Assembly (NCBI GenBank): GCA_016936695.1
Contig: JAFGXK010000026.1
Span: forward strand, 1-9,088
Length of the DNA: 9,088 nt
From: Bacteroidales bacterium
GTDB lineage: Bacteria; Bacteroidota; Bacteroidia; Bacteroidales; VadinHA17
Direction: 5' to 3'
Below, in pieces: positions 1 to 6,761 of this stretch; positions within the stretch are counted from its first letter, which is position 1, and every line of letters begins with the position of its first letter. A program made the translations under genes and the position numbers. Below the pieces are notes generated by a model. That model was given only the letters and a program-made list of their open reading frames with translations, had not been told where the DNA came from and made no database searches.

Positions 1-987
1 ATCATCTGTTTTCCCTTCAGCAGGGATAAAAATCTTTCCGAGCGCAGCATATTTTGTCAGGGTGTCAGTCAGGCCTTTGCCTGACCGGAGTTCCCTGACT
101 ATTATTCTGTTTGCCGGTGCCATAAGTGTTCCGCAAACTACTCCGTGAGGAATATCAAACATTGACCCCACTGAGGAGGCAAATCCATGAACAACCCCGA
201 GTCCTGCATTGGCCAGGCAAATTCCTGACACAAGGGCCGCGAATGACATTCCGCTTCTGGCCGGGATATCAGCTCCGTTGTGATATGCCTTGGTCAGGGA
301 GTTGCTGAGGGCTTTAAGCCCTTCCAATGCAAGGGCATCGGTGAACTCATTTGCACGGTCGGAAAGAAATGCCTCTGTCAGCTGGGTGAAGCAGTCCATC
401 CCGCTTGCTGCTGTTATTTCAGGCGAACAGCTTACTGTAAGCGCCGGATCAACAAGCGCAATGTCGGGAACAAAGTTAGCATGACGGAGGGACTTTTTGA
501 ACCCGTCCCTGCCTACCCTGCTGATCACTGCATTGCTGGTGGCTTCACTGCCGGTCCCGGATGTTGTCGGTACCGCTGCAAAAGGAAGCTTCGACCCCGG
601 ATGCTGTTTTGTTCCTACACCTTCAAGGAACTGTATCACAGAATCACTAAATCCATACATGGCTGAAATTGCCTTTCCTGCATCCATGACGCTTCCCCCT
701 CCAATAGCCACCACTGAATCAACCTGACCGTCAGAGGTCAGTTGGACAGCTGAATCCACATCATCGGGCGAGGGCTCTCCAGATATTTCGATCCTGATGA
801 AGCTGATACCAGCCCGGTTGAAAGAATCCAGCACCATTGCGGCAGAAGCAGAATCCATGAATGAACGCCTGCCTGTCACCAGTATAATCCTTTTCCCGAA
901 TTTACAAACCAGATCCGGCAGAAGGCTTAATTTTCCCTCTCCGAAAAAGATCTCCGGCAGGCGGGTGAAATTGAAAGGCTTTACCAT
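1..987 (-). CDS. Iron-type alcohol dehydrogenase, C-terminus cut off by window edge
   Basis: This is a group III (iron-containing) NAD(P)-dependent alcohol dehydrogenase, which interconverts an alcohol and an aldehyde or ketone in the cytoplasm. The frame is open from the ATG at 987 to base 1, giving 329 residues against about 385 for the family, so only the end is missing. Visible signatures are the dinucleotide-binding VVAIGGGSVMDAGK (92-105) and PTTSGTGSE (140-148). The metal-site region reads GMDCFTQ (196-202), VVHGF (265-269) and DIPHG (278-282). By alignment with E. coli FucO, Asp198, His267 and His281 match metal ligands, but the usual first His ligand is Gln202 and the conserved His four residues after His267 is Ser271. 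From memory, a Gln/'HGFA' subfamily of these enzymes exists, so this is probably a subfamily trait and not decay. The ATG overlaps the stop of the LsrG-like gene, which suggests coupled translation. The substrate is unknown; a small hydroxy-aldehyde such as lactaldehyde is one possibility. Confidence 0.93.
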   Translation of the reverse strand, partial: MVKPFNFTRLPEIFFGEGKLSLLPDLVCKFGKRIILVTGRRSFMDSASAAMVLDSFNRAGISFIRIEISGEPSPDDVDSAVQLTSDGQVDSVVAIGGGSVMDAGKAISAMYGFSDSVIQFLEGVGTKQHPGSKLPFAAVPTTSGTGSEATSNAVISRVGRDGFKKSLRHANFVPDIALVDPALTVSCSPEITAASGMDCFTQLTEAFLSDRANEFTDALALEGLKALSNSLTKAYHNGADIPARSGMSFAALVSGICLANAGLGVVHGFASSVGSMFDIPHGVVCGTLMAPANRIIVRELRSGKGLTDTLTKYAALGKIFIPAEGKTDD

Positions 988-1289
988 GCTGACCTCTCCC
1001 GCGGTTCTATAACACCATATCTGACACCAAAACGTGTTTCCGCCATCATATCCTTCACAGCATCCCTCCATGTTAGGTAATGACCTGTGGTTTTGTGAAA
1101 TGCCACTGCCTCTTCCGATTCAAAAGCCTCGTAGATCATGAAGCGACAGGGATCATCAGCATTCTGCAGAACATCAAACCTGAGGTTGCCCTCTTCGTTT
1201 ACCGTTCCCTTGTGATTAGGGATAGTTGCCTCAATGAAATCGTAAACCGATTCAGGCTTTACGTTAACATGCACACAAGTAACTATCAT
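981..1289 (-). CDS. LsrG-like ABM-fold protein (putative phospho-dione isomerase or quinol monooxygenase family)
   Basis: This 102-residue protein of the antibiotic biosynthesis monooxygenase (ABM) ferredoxin-like fold aligns without gaps to E. coli LsrG (about 96 residues) as I remember that sequence. Shared blocks are N25-H26, EEGNLRFDVLQ (32-42), F-x-IYEA (50-55) and AVAFHKT-x-HY (62-71). LsrG isomerises the phosphorylated form of the signal AI-2 (phospho-DPD) in the cytoplasm. Family members elsewhere are annotated as quinol monooxygenases, so the reaction here is not settled. No lsrK, lsrF or lsrB homologue is visible. The start ATG has no clear Shine-Dalgarno sequence; the N-terminus matches LsrG from residue 1, which supports it. 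The stop TAA overlaps the Fe-ADH start (ATGGTAA), and the MFS gene ends 69 bases upstream, so the three genes are probably co-transcribed. The family call is firm. A role on phospho-DPD is inference; a similar small hydroxy-dicarbonyl made during sugar breakdown fits the neighbours equally well. Confidence 0.88.
   Translation of the reverse strand: MIVTCVHVNVKPESVYDFIEATIPNHKGTVNEEGNLRFDVLQNADDPCRFMIYEAFESEEAVAFHKTTGHYLTWRDAVKDMMAETRFGVRYGVIEPRERSAW
993..1000 (-). promoter_or_regulatory. Shine-Dalgarno-like site for the Fe-ADH gene
   Basis: On the minus strand GGGAGAGG lies 5 bases before the ATG at 987, inside the end of the LsrG-like gene. It supports that start codon. It stands out because the other genes in this window show little or no Shine-Dalgarno sequence, as is usual in Bacteroidota. 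Together with the 7-base overlap it suggests efficient re-initiation after the upstream gene is translated. Confidence 0.55.
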
Positions 1290-1358
1290 AAGCAGGTTTT
1301 TCAGTAAAGTTAAAGGTTCGGGTAAATTTCAGGCATTGGTAGTATGGTTTTTTCCATG

Positions 1359-2555
1359 TCATCTGGCGACTTCGATAGACTTCTTCTCCCTGAAGAAGAA
1401 TATGAAACAGATCAGTACTGCCACAGCAATGTATGCCGGGACCATCCATATGCTTCTCCATTGGTAAACGCCTTCAATTGTATAATGTGTCGTTACAAAT
1501 CCTGAGAACCAGGTGCCAATAAACATTCCCAGACCATAGGTGACAAAGGTGAACAGGCCCTGGGCAGCATTCTTTATCCTTTCGTTTGATTTCTTTTCGG
1601 TATACATGTACCCTGTCACAAAGAAGAAATCATAGCATACGCCGTGAAGGATGATTCCCGCATAGAGCATCCATGCGCCGGTGCCCATGTCACCAAAGGC
1701 AAAGCAGATGTACCTCAGTATCCATGCCGTCATGCCGATCAGAAGCATTTTCTTCACGCCTATCCTGTTGAATAGCAATGGAATTGCCAGGATAAAGAGC
1801 GCTTCGGAAATCTGTCCCATCACCATCTTGCCCGCTGCATTCTGCATTCCTGCCTGATTAAGAAAAAGGTTGGCAAAACCAAAATAGAACGAAAGCGGGA
1901 TACAGACGAATATTGCGGCAATGAAAAAGATAAGGTAAGGCCGGTCCCTGAAAAGAACGAATGCATCAACCCCCATCAGCGACCGGGCACTGGATGGAGT
2001 TTTAGCATGCGGAGGTGTATCGGGAAGGAAGAAGCTGAAGAGACCGAGTCCGACCGATACTACTGCCGCCATGTAAAATGTTCCGGGAGTTTGCTCTATG
2101 CCGAGAATAGCTATCATGAAGCCTGATATGACCCACCCGATTGTTCCGAAGACACGGATAACCGGAAATTGTTTTCCCGGATCGCTCATCTGCCGGAATG
2201 CCACGCTGTTTGAAAGGGCTATTGTAGGCATATAGGCAAGCGAATAGAGCATTATTACCCAATAGAAAGGACCATTTGTGGTAACCCTCGAAGCAAGGAA
2301 GAGCAGCACCCCTCCCACCACGTGCAGAATACCCATTACACGCTGAGCGGCAAAATACCTGTCGGCAATCATCCCGACGAAGAAAGGCGAAATCATTGTT
2401 GCAATGGCAAGGGCGCTGTAAGCAGCACCGATCTGTATGCCGGTCGAACCAAGAATATTCGTCATAAAGGTACCCATGGTAACATACCAGGAGCCCCAGA
2501 CATAATACTGAAGAAACATCATCAGACCAAGTACAATGCTGGTTTTCAATTTCAT
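1359..2555 (-). CDS. MFS permease of the nucleoside:H+ symporter type, probable sugar or nucleoside importer
   Basis: This is a polytopic inner-membrane transporter of about 398 residues with roughly twelve hydrophobic segments split by a hydrophilic central loop (about residues 179-198, PDTPPHAKT). The first helix carries FLQYYVWGSWYVTMGTF. Later landmarks are FVGMIADRYF after helix 2, RVFGTIGW near residue 135, and LHGVCYDFFFVTGYMYTEKK near residues 303-322. These match the Nuc_H_symport family (E. coli NupG/XapB relatives). In Bacteroidota, members are often found beside TIM-barrel sugar isomerase genes, so a sugar or a nucleoside-like glycoside is a plausible cargo; the sequence alone does not say which. 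I chose the ATG at 2555: the open frame extends two codons further to a TTG at 2561, but the ATG fits the family N-terminus. The C-terminus ends in a basic tail (FFREKKSIEVAR). It is the first gene of the minus-strand group that continues into the LsrG-like and Fe-ADH genes. Confidence 0.9.
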   Translation of the reverse strand: MKLKTSIVLGLMMFLQYYVWGSWYVTMGTFMTNILGSTGIQIGAAYSALAIATMISPFFVGMIADRYFAAQRVMGILHVVGGVLLFLASRVTTNGPFYWVIMLYSLAYMPTIALSNSVAFRQMSDPGKQFPVIRVFGTIGWVISGFMIAILGIEQTPGTFYMAAVVSVGLGLFSFFLPDTPPHAKTPSSARSLMGVDAFVLFRDRPYLIFFIAAIFVCIPLSFYFGFANLFLNQAGMQNAAGKMVMGQISEALFILAIPLLFNRIGVKKMLLIGMTAWILRYICFAFGDMGTGAWMLYAGIILHGVCYDFFFVTGYMYTEKKSNERIKNAAQGLFTFVTYGLGMFIGTWFSGFVTTHYTIEGVYQWRSIWMVPAYIAVAVLICFIFFFREKKSIEVAR

Positions 2556-2739
2556 AGCCAAATATGGTTTTGTAACAGAGTTAGAATTTCAGATTAAGGT
2601 TTGTCAGTCCATATTTAGCTTAAATATTTAAATTCCGCAACAGGTTACCCGATTTTTATCTTTATTAACACAAATACGTTCAATGGTGAATATCTTTTAC
2701 TTATTTTTATGTCATGATTAATCCTAAACCCTATAATGT
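2556..2739. promoter_or_regulatory. Divergent intergenic region between the MFS and TIM-barrel genes
   Basis: These 184 A/T-rich bases must hold promoters for two divergent genes. Two near matches (7 of 8) to the Bacteroidota -7 element TAnnTTTG lie on the plus strand, TATCTTTA at 2657-2664 and TATCTTTT at 2691-2698, but neither has a TTTG at the usual -33 spacing. A 12-base AT-only palindrome (TTAAATATTTAA) sits at 2620-2631. The sequence CCATATTT occurs in opposite orientations at 2558-2567 and 2609-2618. No convincing operator or riboswitch was recognised. Confidence 0.3.
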
Positions 2740-3864
2740 ATGAAAAACAAAGGCGAAATGAAGAATGGCATTTCAAGAAGAAGGTTTCTCGGAACATCAG
2801 CCGCTGCGGCTGCCCTTGCCGTGATACCCATGTCGTATGGATGCAAAACAAAGGCTGCTGAGGAAGTTCCTGCTGCATCCGACAAGCCGAATTCAAAATT
2901 CGGAGGTGTCCAGATAGGTGCGATAACCTACAGCTGGCGCAGCATGCCCTCAGGAATAGAAAATGTGATCAAGTATTGCAAAGAAGCCGGCATCAATTCG
3001 ATCGAGCTGATGAGCACTGATCTCGAGCAGTATCTCGGAATACCCGAGAATCCCATGAGATCAATGTTTGGCGGCGGCGGACAGCGTCAGGCTCCTCCTC
3101 CTCCCCCTCCACCTCCACCTGCCGGTACCAGGCCTGCCGCACAGGCAGCTCCGGCACAGGCACAGAGACCTGCCGGCGGCCAGCGCGCTCCCCTGACTGA
3201 AGAACAGCAGGCAGCTGTTGCCAAATACAATGAGGATGTTAAAAACTTCAGGATCAATGTCGATATGGCAAAGGTTGCAGAGGCAAAGAAGCTTTTCGAC
3301 GATACCGGCATCGACATTCATATTGTGAAGTTTTCTCCCTCACGCTGGTCGGATGAAGAGATAGATTATGCGTTCAAGGTGGCCAAGGCAATGGGAGCCA
3401 AGGGTGTCAGTGAAGAGATCGGCGAGGAAGCGGTGAACAAGCTTGGGCCGATTGCAGAAAAACACGATATGTATGCCGTCTTCCACAACCACATGCAGTT
3501 CGCAACCGAAGGATTCAGCTATGATCCTTTCCTGGCTGTTTCTCCTGCAGTTATGATGAACTTCGATGCTGGTCATTTCTTCGGATCAACCGGGATACAT
3601 CCCAACACCATCATAGAGAAATATCACGACCGCATCTTCACTATTCATATAAAGGACAAGACCGGGCCTAACACCGATCCGCCAAACACAAACCAGGTAT
3701 GGGGACAGGGTGAAATGCCTATCGCAGATGTTCTTCTGTTGCTTAAGAAAAACCAGTGGCCGATTTATGTGGATATCGAACTCGAATATGAGATCAAACC
3801 CTGGTCAAATGCAGTTAAGGAAGTTAAGACCTGCGTTCAGTACGCAAAAAATATCCTGATCTGA
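2740..3864 (+). CDS. Tat-exported TIM-barrel sugar isomerase/epimerase-like protein with a Pro/Ala-rich insert
   Basis: This 374-residue protein belongs to the xylose isomerase-like TIM-barrel superfamily (AP_endonuc_2), whose members isomerise, epimerise or eliminate sugars using a divalent metal. The N-terminus has a twin-arginine motif, SRRRFLG (12-18), followed by an Ala-rich hydrophobic stretch, so it should be exported folded to the periplasm. Cys35 then starts a flexible linker, so a Tat lipoprotein is possible, though SYGC is a poor lipobox. Barrel landmarks are ITYSWR (62-67), INSIELMS (85-92), FHNH (248-251), NFDAGH (274-279), TIHIKDK (301-307) and YVDIELEYE (343-351). Asp276, His279, His303 and Glu347 or Glu349 are likely metal-site residues. 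Residues about 110-155 are a low-complexity insert with nine consecutive prolines. The ATG at 2758 (residue 7) follows AAAGG by four bases and is a possible alternative start; it still keeps the Tat motif. The gene is transcribed alone and ends at a strong terminator. The substrate is unknown. Confidence 0.88.
   Translation: MKNKGEMKNGISRRRFLGTSAAAAALAVIPMSYGCKTKAAEEVPAASDKPNSKFGGVQIGAITYSWRSMPSGIENVIKYCKEAGINSIELMSTDLEQYLGIPENPMRSMFGGGGQRQAPPPPPPPPPAGTRPAAQAAPAQAQRPAGGQRAPLTEEQQAAVAKYNEDVKNFRINVDMAKVAEAKKLFDDTGIDIHIVKFSPSRWSDEEIDYAFKVAKAMGAKGVSEEIGEEAVNKLGPIAEKHDMYAVFHNHMQFATEGFSYDPFLAVSPAVMMNFDAGHFFGSTGIHPNTIIEKYHDRIFTIHIKDKTGPNTDPPNTNQVWGQGEMPIADVLLLLKKNQWPIYVDIELEYEIKPWSNAVKEVKTCVQYAKNILI
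3067..3204 (+). repeat. Low-complexity insert in the coding sequence: Gly, polyproline, then Ala/Pro/Gln
   Basis: These codons encode a GGGG stretch, nine prolines in a row (3094-3120, CCT/CCC/CCA codons), then Ala-, Pro-, Gln- and Gly-rich sequence ending near APLTEEQ. The DNA is a near-repeat of CCT/CCA triplets, but the mixed codons show that it is not a pure microsatellite. It interrupts the barrel between the early IELMS strand region and the helix that starts near residue 152, so it probably forms a disordered surface loop. A run of nine prolines is expected to depend on EF-P for translation. Confidence 0.8.
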
Positions 3865-3898
3865 TATTATCAGGCAGATACTAATAACGATAAACCTT

Positions 3899-3927
3899 AA
3901 AACCCGGGTATCTACTGCCCGGGTTTT
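3899..3927. terminator. Bidirectional hairpin terminator at the convergent junction
   Basis: A perfect 10-base-pair inverted repeat, AAAACCCGGG (3899-3908) and CCCGGGTTTT (3918-3927), encloses a 9-base loop. It has six G:C pairs at the loop end, with A and T tracts on the outer side of the stem, so it works as an intrinsic terminator in both directions. It lies 34 bases past the stop of the plus-strand TIM-barrel gene. For the minus-strand GH2 gene, the TAG stop (3912-3914) falls within the loop. Confidence 0.88.
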
Positions 3928-6728
3928 ATTATTATTGACGGATCAAGCTGGTAACGTCCTGATTCCATTCCATATACAGACAGGCCGCCCCTGAATGAAC
4001 CAACTTCGTTTACCTGTATCCTGATGACTAATTTCCCTTCTTCGACAGCTTTCCTTATATCCTTTCTGTCAAGGGGAGCTTTCACGAGGTAGCCATACGA
4101 TCCGGCTTCATCAAGCAGCCACCGCTTGCTCCGGTCACGGCTCCCCCATGCCCAGCCCGGCTCCTGGTTCATCCACGAAATAATTCCCCTGTGATCAGCA
4201 GGATCATCCTCCAGTGTCACTCCTGTGACCTTATTGCCGTTTGCCGTAATTATGGCCTTTGCGGTATGCGGATTTGCATCTGTCTGGGGATAACTGTTCT
4301 GTCCGTAGCCGGGTGTTGTGCCCTTGTCGGTGACCACTGTCATTCCACTGCCTTCGGCAACTCCATCCTCAAGGTATTTCTCCTGCGGATAGCGGGAAGC
4401 AAGCTCTGCACGGAACTCCACTGATTCAATTCCTGCTGTATCTAATCCGCCTGGCCATTTAAACTCATATTCGAAGTAACCTGAACCCATTCCCCATACT
4501 TTCCTGCCTTTCTGGGTTGCCAGATGCCTGATGCTCCATTCCGCCCCTGTATAACCTGACGCAGGCACTGATAAGATTTTTACTCCCGGAGGATCAATAC
4601 CGTCGACAACAAAGGGAACAAAATTCCTTGCCAGCACATTGCCTGATCCATCCTTCAGAATGGCCGAAAACACCATTACCGAACCCAGGGCAGGAAGCTT
4701 CAATGTAACAGGGTCAAGGTGCACATAATTAAAAGGTTCAGCTGAGGCAGGAACCTCTCCGTTAAGGGCAGTGAACTTTTCTCCCAGCCTGTCCCATCCG
4801 GCCAGTGAATATTCAACTTTCAGACCTGAGGGAATATTGTTGGTGACAGAGCTGACTCCAAGCGGCATACGGATAGTCTCACCTCCCCTGTATCTGCGGA
4901 AGAAATCGTCGCCGGCTACAATGTAAAGGTCGCCGTGAAGGTCGTTCATAGTCATTCCGGGACACAGCTCATCGAGTCCGAATTCTTTTCTACTGCGGTC
5001 GAAACGGTAATAACCATTCCATTCATTGATCACATCATGAAATTCAGTGAAAAGGAATCCGGCTATTTTCAGGCGTTTCCTGAATTCATTCATCATTATA
5101 TGGTACTCCCATGTTATGTCGATATCGCCTGTGCTGCCGCTGTATCCCCAAACCGCACCACATTCGGAATTCATCATCGGCTCATCACCCTGAACATTAT
5201 CCCCAATGAAATTATAGTCGGATCCCGGAAAGGTCTTGCTTACTATCTCATCGAGCAGACCTGCCCATTGCCTGGCCGGATTGTATGAATGCCATGTGTT
5301 AAGATCGGTAATTACATGATCGAGATTGCACGGGGAATTGTCCTCGACAAGCCTTGTCGGATCCAGCGATTTGGCCCTGTGATACCACGATCTGACCCAT
5401 TCTTGTGTTTCAGGCGTGTATGATCTGCGGTTCGCTACTGAATCCCTGGTGAACAGACCCCAGGTCTCGTTGAAGAGAACCCATGAGAAAATAGAGGGAT
5501 GATTGTAATCTCTCAGTATTTCCTGTTCTGCTATGTATTCCCAGTTGGCTTTCGATTCCGGAGTGGGTTCACCCCAGAAATTCGGAACATCCTCCATAAT
5601 CAGAAGTCCGTATTTGTCGGCCCAGTAAAGTTTCCTTGGAATCTCAGCCTTGATGTGTATTCTTAATCCGTTCAATCCCAGAAACTTTGCACGCATTATC
5701 TCATCCTTCATAAAAGCATCTGACGGGAAGGTGTAAAAGCCCTCCGGGTGATAGCTCTGATCGAGGCTCATCCTCAGGTAAAGCGGTTCGTTATTGAGAG
5801 CAACATACTTGAAATCCTCGCCGGGAATTGTAACTGCGGATATTTTCCTCATGCCGAAATAAGTACTGACTGAATCAGCTTCGAGGCCGTTTGTCAGAGA
5901 AGCGGTGACTTCATAAAGATAAGGGTCATTGAGACTCCACAACCTCATTTCGCTGACGGGTATTCTGAATCGGGCAGTAGAATCACCAGCAGCAATTCCC
6001 GATTCGAATGCGAGGCCGTTGCCCTTTCCCGAAAGCTTGAAAACCAATCCTTCGGGTGCCGGTGAAGACATAATAACATCTGCTTTCACTTCATCCTTGT
6101 CGATATCGGGAGTGAACCTGATGGCAGATATGTGAATATCCTTTCGTGCTTCGAGATATACAGTCTGCCATATTCCCTTGGCATTGCCGTAATACTGCTT
6201 GCCGGATGGACGGCTGTCGAGTTCCTCATCCTCAACCCTGACAACCAGCCGGTTGTCTCCTTTTCTGGAAAAGGGTGTTATATCGAATTCAAAAGGAAGG
6301 TACCCGCCCCTGTGTTCCCCGACAAATTCCCCGTTTATCCAGACACTGGTATGAAAGTCGCTTGCACCAAATATAAGATATACTTTCTTACCCTTCCAGT
6401 CGGATGCGTTACCTGTCCTGAAAGTCCTCGAATACCATCCCACATTGACTTTTGGAAGCTCAATCCCGCTCATTGGACTTGCCCATGAAAACGGGACAAG
6501 TATCCGGGATGCAAAAGTTTCAGGCTTATCCTGCCAGTTTTCCTTTAAACCTGCATCCAGAGAATCGGGTGCAAACTGCCAGTAGCCGTTAAGGTTGAGC
6601 CACGGCAGCCTTTCGAAGTCAGGCCGCGGATGCTCCGCAAGGGGAATATCTGGATCAGGAACAGGTCGTTCCGTGCTGCATGCAATAATAAAAAAAACAA
6701 AGGCTGTAAGGAGGCTTATCTTCTTCAT
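3912..6728 (-). CDS. Glycoside hydrolase family 2 lipoprotein (beta-galactosidase/beta-glucuronidase-like)
   Basis: This 938-residue exported retaining glycosidase starts with a type II signal peptide, MKKISLLTAFVFFIIAC, with lipobox IIAC and lipidated Cys17. The acidic run seen in some Bacteroidota surface-export signals is not clear after the Cys, so periplasmic or surface location is open. Domains in order are: a jelly-roll sugar-binding domain (about 35-195, ending in the GH2 hallmark GIWQTVYLE at 185-193), an Ig-like domain (196-295), a TIM barrel (300-590), a second Ig-like domain (about 595-710), and a further beta-rich domain (about 715-935) that I cannot assign. Glu421 in FNETWG is the expected acid/base. 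Glu522 in NSECGAVWG is the likely nucleophile; Glu562 in FTEFHD is a less likely alternative. The barrel helix LNGLRIHIKAEIPRKLYWADKYG is typical of the family. It probably follows the upstream TIM-barrel gene in one operon, with a 78-base gap holding a large palindrome. GH2 covers many beta-glycosidase activities, so the substrate cannot be read from sequence. Confidence 0.93.
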   Translation of the reverse strand: MKKISLLTAFVFFIIACSTERPVPDPDIPLAEHPRPDFERLPWLNLNGYWQFAPDSLDAGLKENWQDKPETFASRILVPFSWASPMSGIELPKVNVGWYSRTFRTGNASDWKGKKVYLIFGASDFHTSVWINGEFVGEHRGGYLPFEFDITPFSRKGDNRLVVRVEDEELDSRPSGKQYYGNAKGIWQTVYLEARKDIHISAIRFTPDIDKDEVKADVIMSSPAPEGLVFKLSGKGNGLAFESGIAAGDSTARFRIPVSEMRLWSLNDPYLYEVTASLTNGLEADSVSTYFGMRKISAVTIPGEDFKYVALNNEPLYLRMSLDQSYHPEGFYTFPSDAFMKDEIMRAKFLGLNGLRIHIKAEIPRKLYWADKYGLLIMEDVPNFWGEPTPESKANWEYIAEQEILRDYNHPSIFSWVLFNETWGLFTRDSVANRRSYTPETQEWVRSWYHRAKSLDPTRLVEDNSPCNLDHVITDLNTWHSYNPARQWAGLLDEIVSKTFPGSDYNFIGDNVQGDEPMMNSECGAVWGYSGSTGDIDITWEYHIMMNEFRKRLKIAGFLFTEFHDVINEWNGYYRFDRSRKEFGLDELCPGMTMNDLHGDLYIVAGDDFFRRYRGGETIRMPLGVSSVTNNIPSGLKVEYSLAGWDRLGEKFTALNGEVPASAEPFNYVHLDPVTLKLPALGSVMVFSAILKDGSGNVLARNFVPFVVDGIDPPGVKILSVPASGYTGAEWSIRHLATQKGRKVWGMGSGYFEYEFKWPGGLDTAGIESVEFRAELASRYPQEKYLEDGVAEGSGMTVVTDKGTTPGYGQNSYPQTDANPHTAKAIITANGNKVTGVTLEDDPADHRGIISWMNQEPGWAWGSRDRSKRWLLDEAGSYGYLVKAPLDRKDIRKAVEEGKLVIRIQVNEVGSFRGGLSVYGMESGRYQLDPSIIIKPGQ

Positions 6729-6733
6729 CTGTT

Positions 6734-6758
6734 AAAAGTGATTTATAAAAAGTGATTT
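6734..6758. repeat. Two direct copies of AAAAGTGATTT, 14 bases apart
   Basis: Copies lie at 6734-6744 and 6748-6758, between the GH2 start codon and the GTTATAAC array. On the GH2 coding strand they read AAATCACTTTT and lie within the expected 5' leader or promoter zone of that gene. They could be paired regulator sites, or a small duplication. No known site was recognised. Confidence 0.6.
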
Positions 6759-6761
6759 TAT

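Noticed and set aside
280..727. Overlapping plus-strand open frames opposite the Fe-ADH gene
   Set aside because: They are antisense to a gene with strong family motifs, have no start signals and give compositions with no recognisable domain.
2556..2561. TTG at 2561 as the start of the MFS permease
   Set aside because: An in-frame ATG two codons later gives a family-typical N-terminus and TTG starts are uncommon here.
2558..2618. Inverted CCATATTT pair (2558-2567 and 2609-2618) as an operator
   Set aside because: The copies are short, A/T-rich, imperfect and 41 bases apart; in this composition such a match is expected by chance.
2732..2737. TATAAT just before the TIM-barrel start codon as a -10 promoter
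   Set aside because: It lies only 2 bases before the ATG at 2740, leaving no leader, and Bacteroidota use a TAnnTTTG -7 element instead.
3061..3321. Minus-strand open frames with a Gly-rich run opposite the TIM-barrel gene
   Set aside because: The Gly run is simply the complement of the proline codons; both frames are shadows of the plus-strand gene.
4935..5288. A 117-residue plus-strand frame inside the GH2 gene
   Set aside because: It lies across the catalytic barrel of the GH2 gene on the other strand and has no recognisable motifs.
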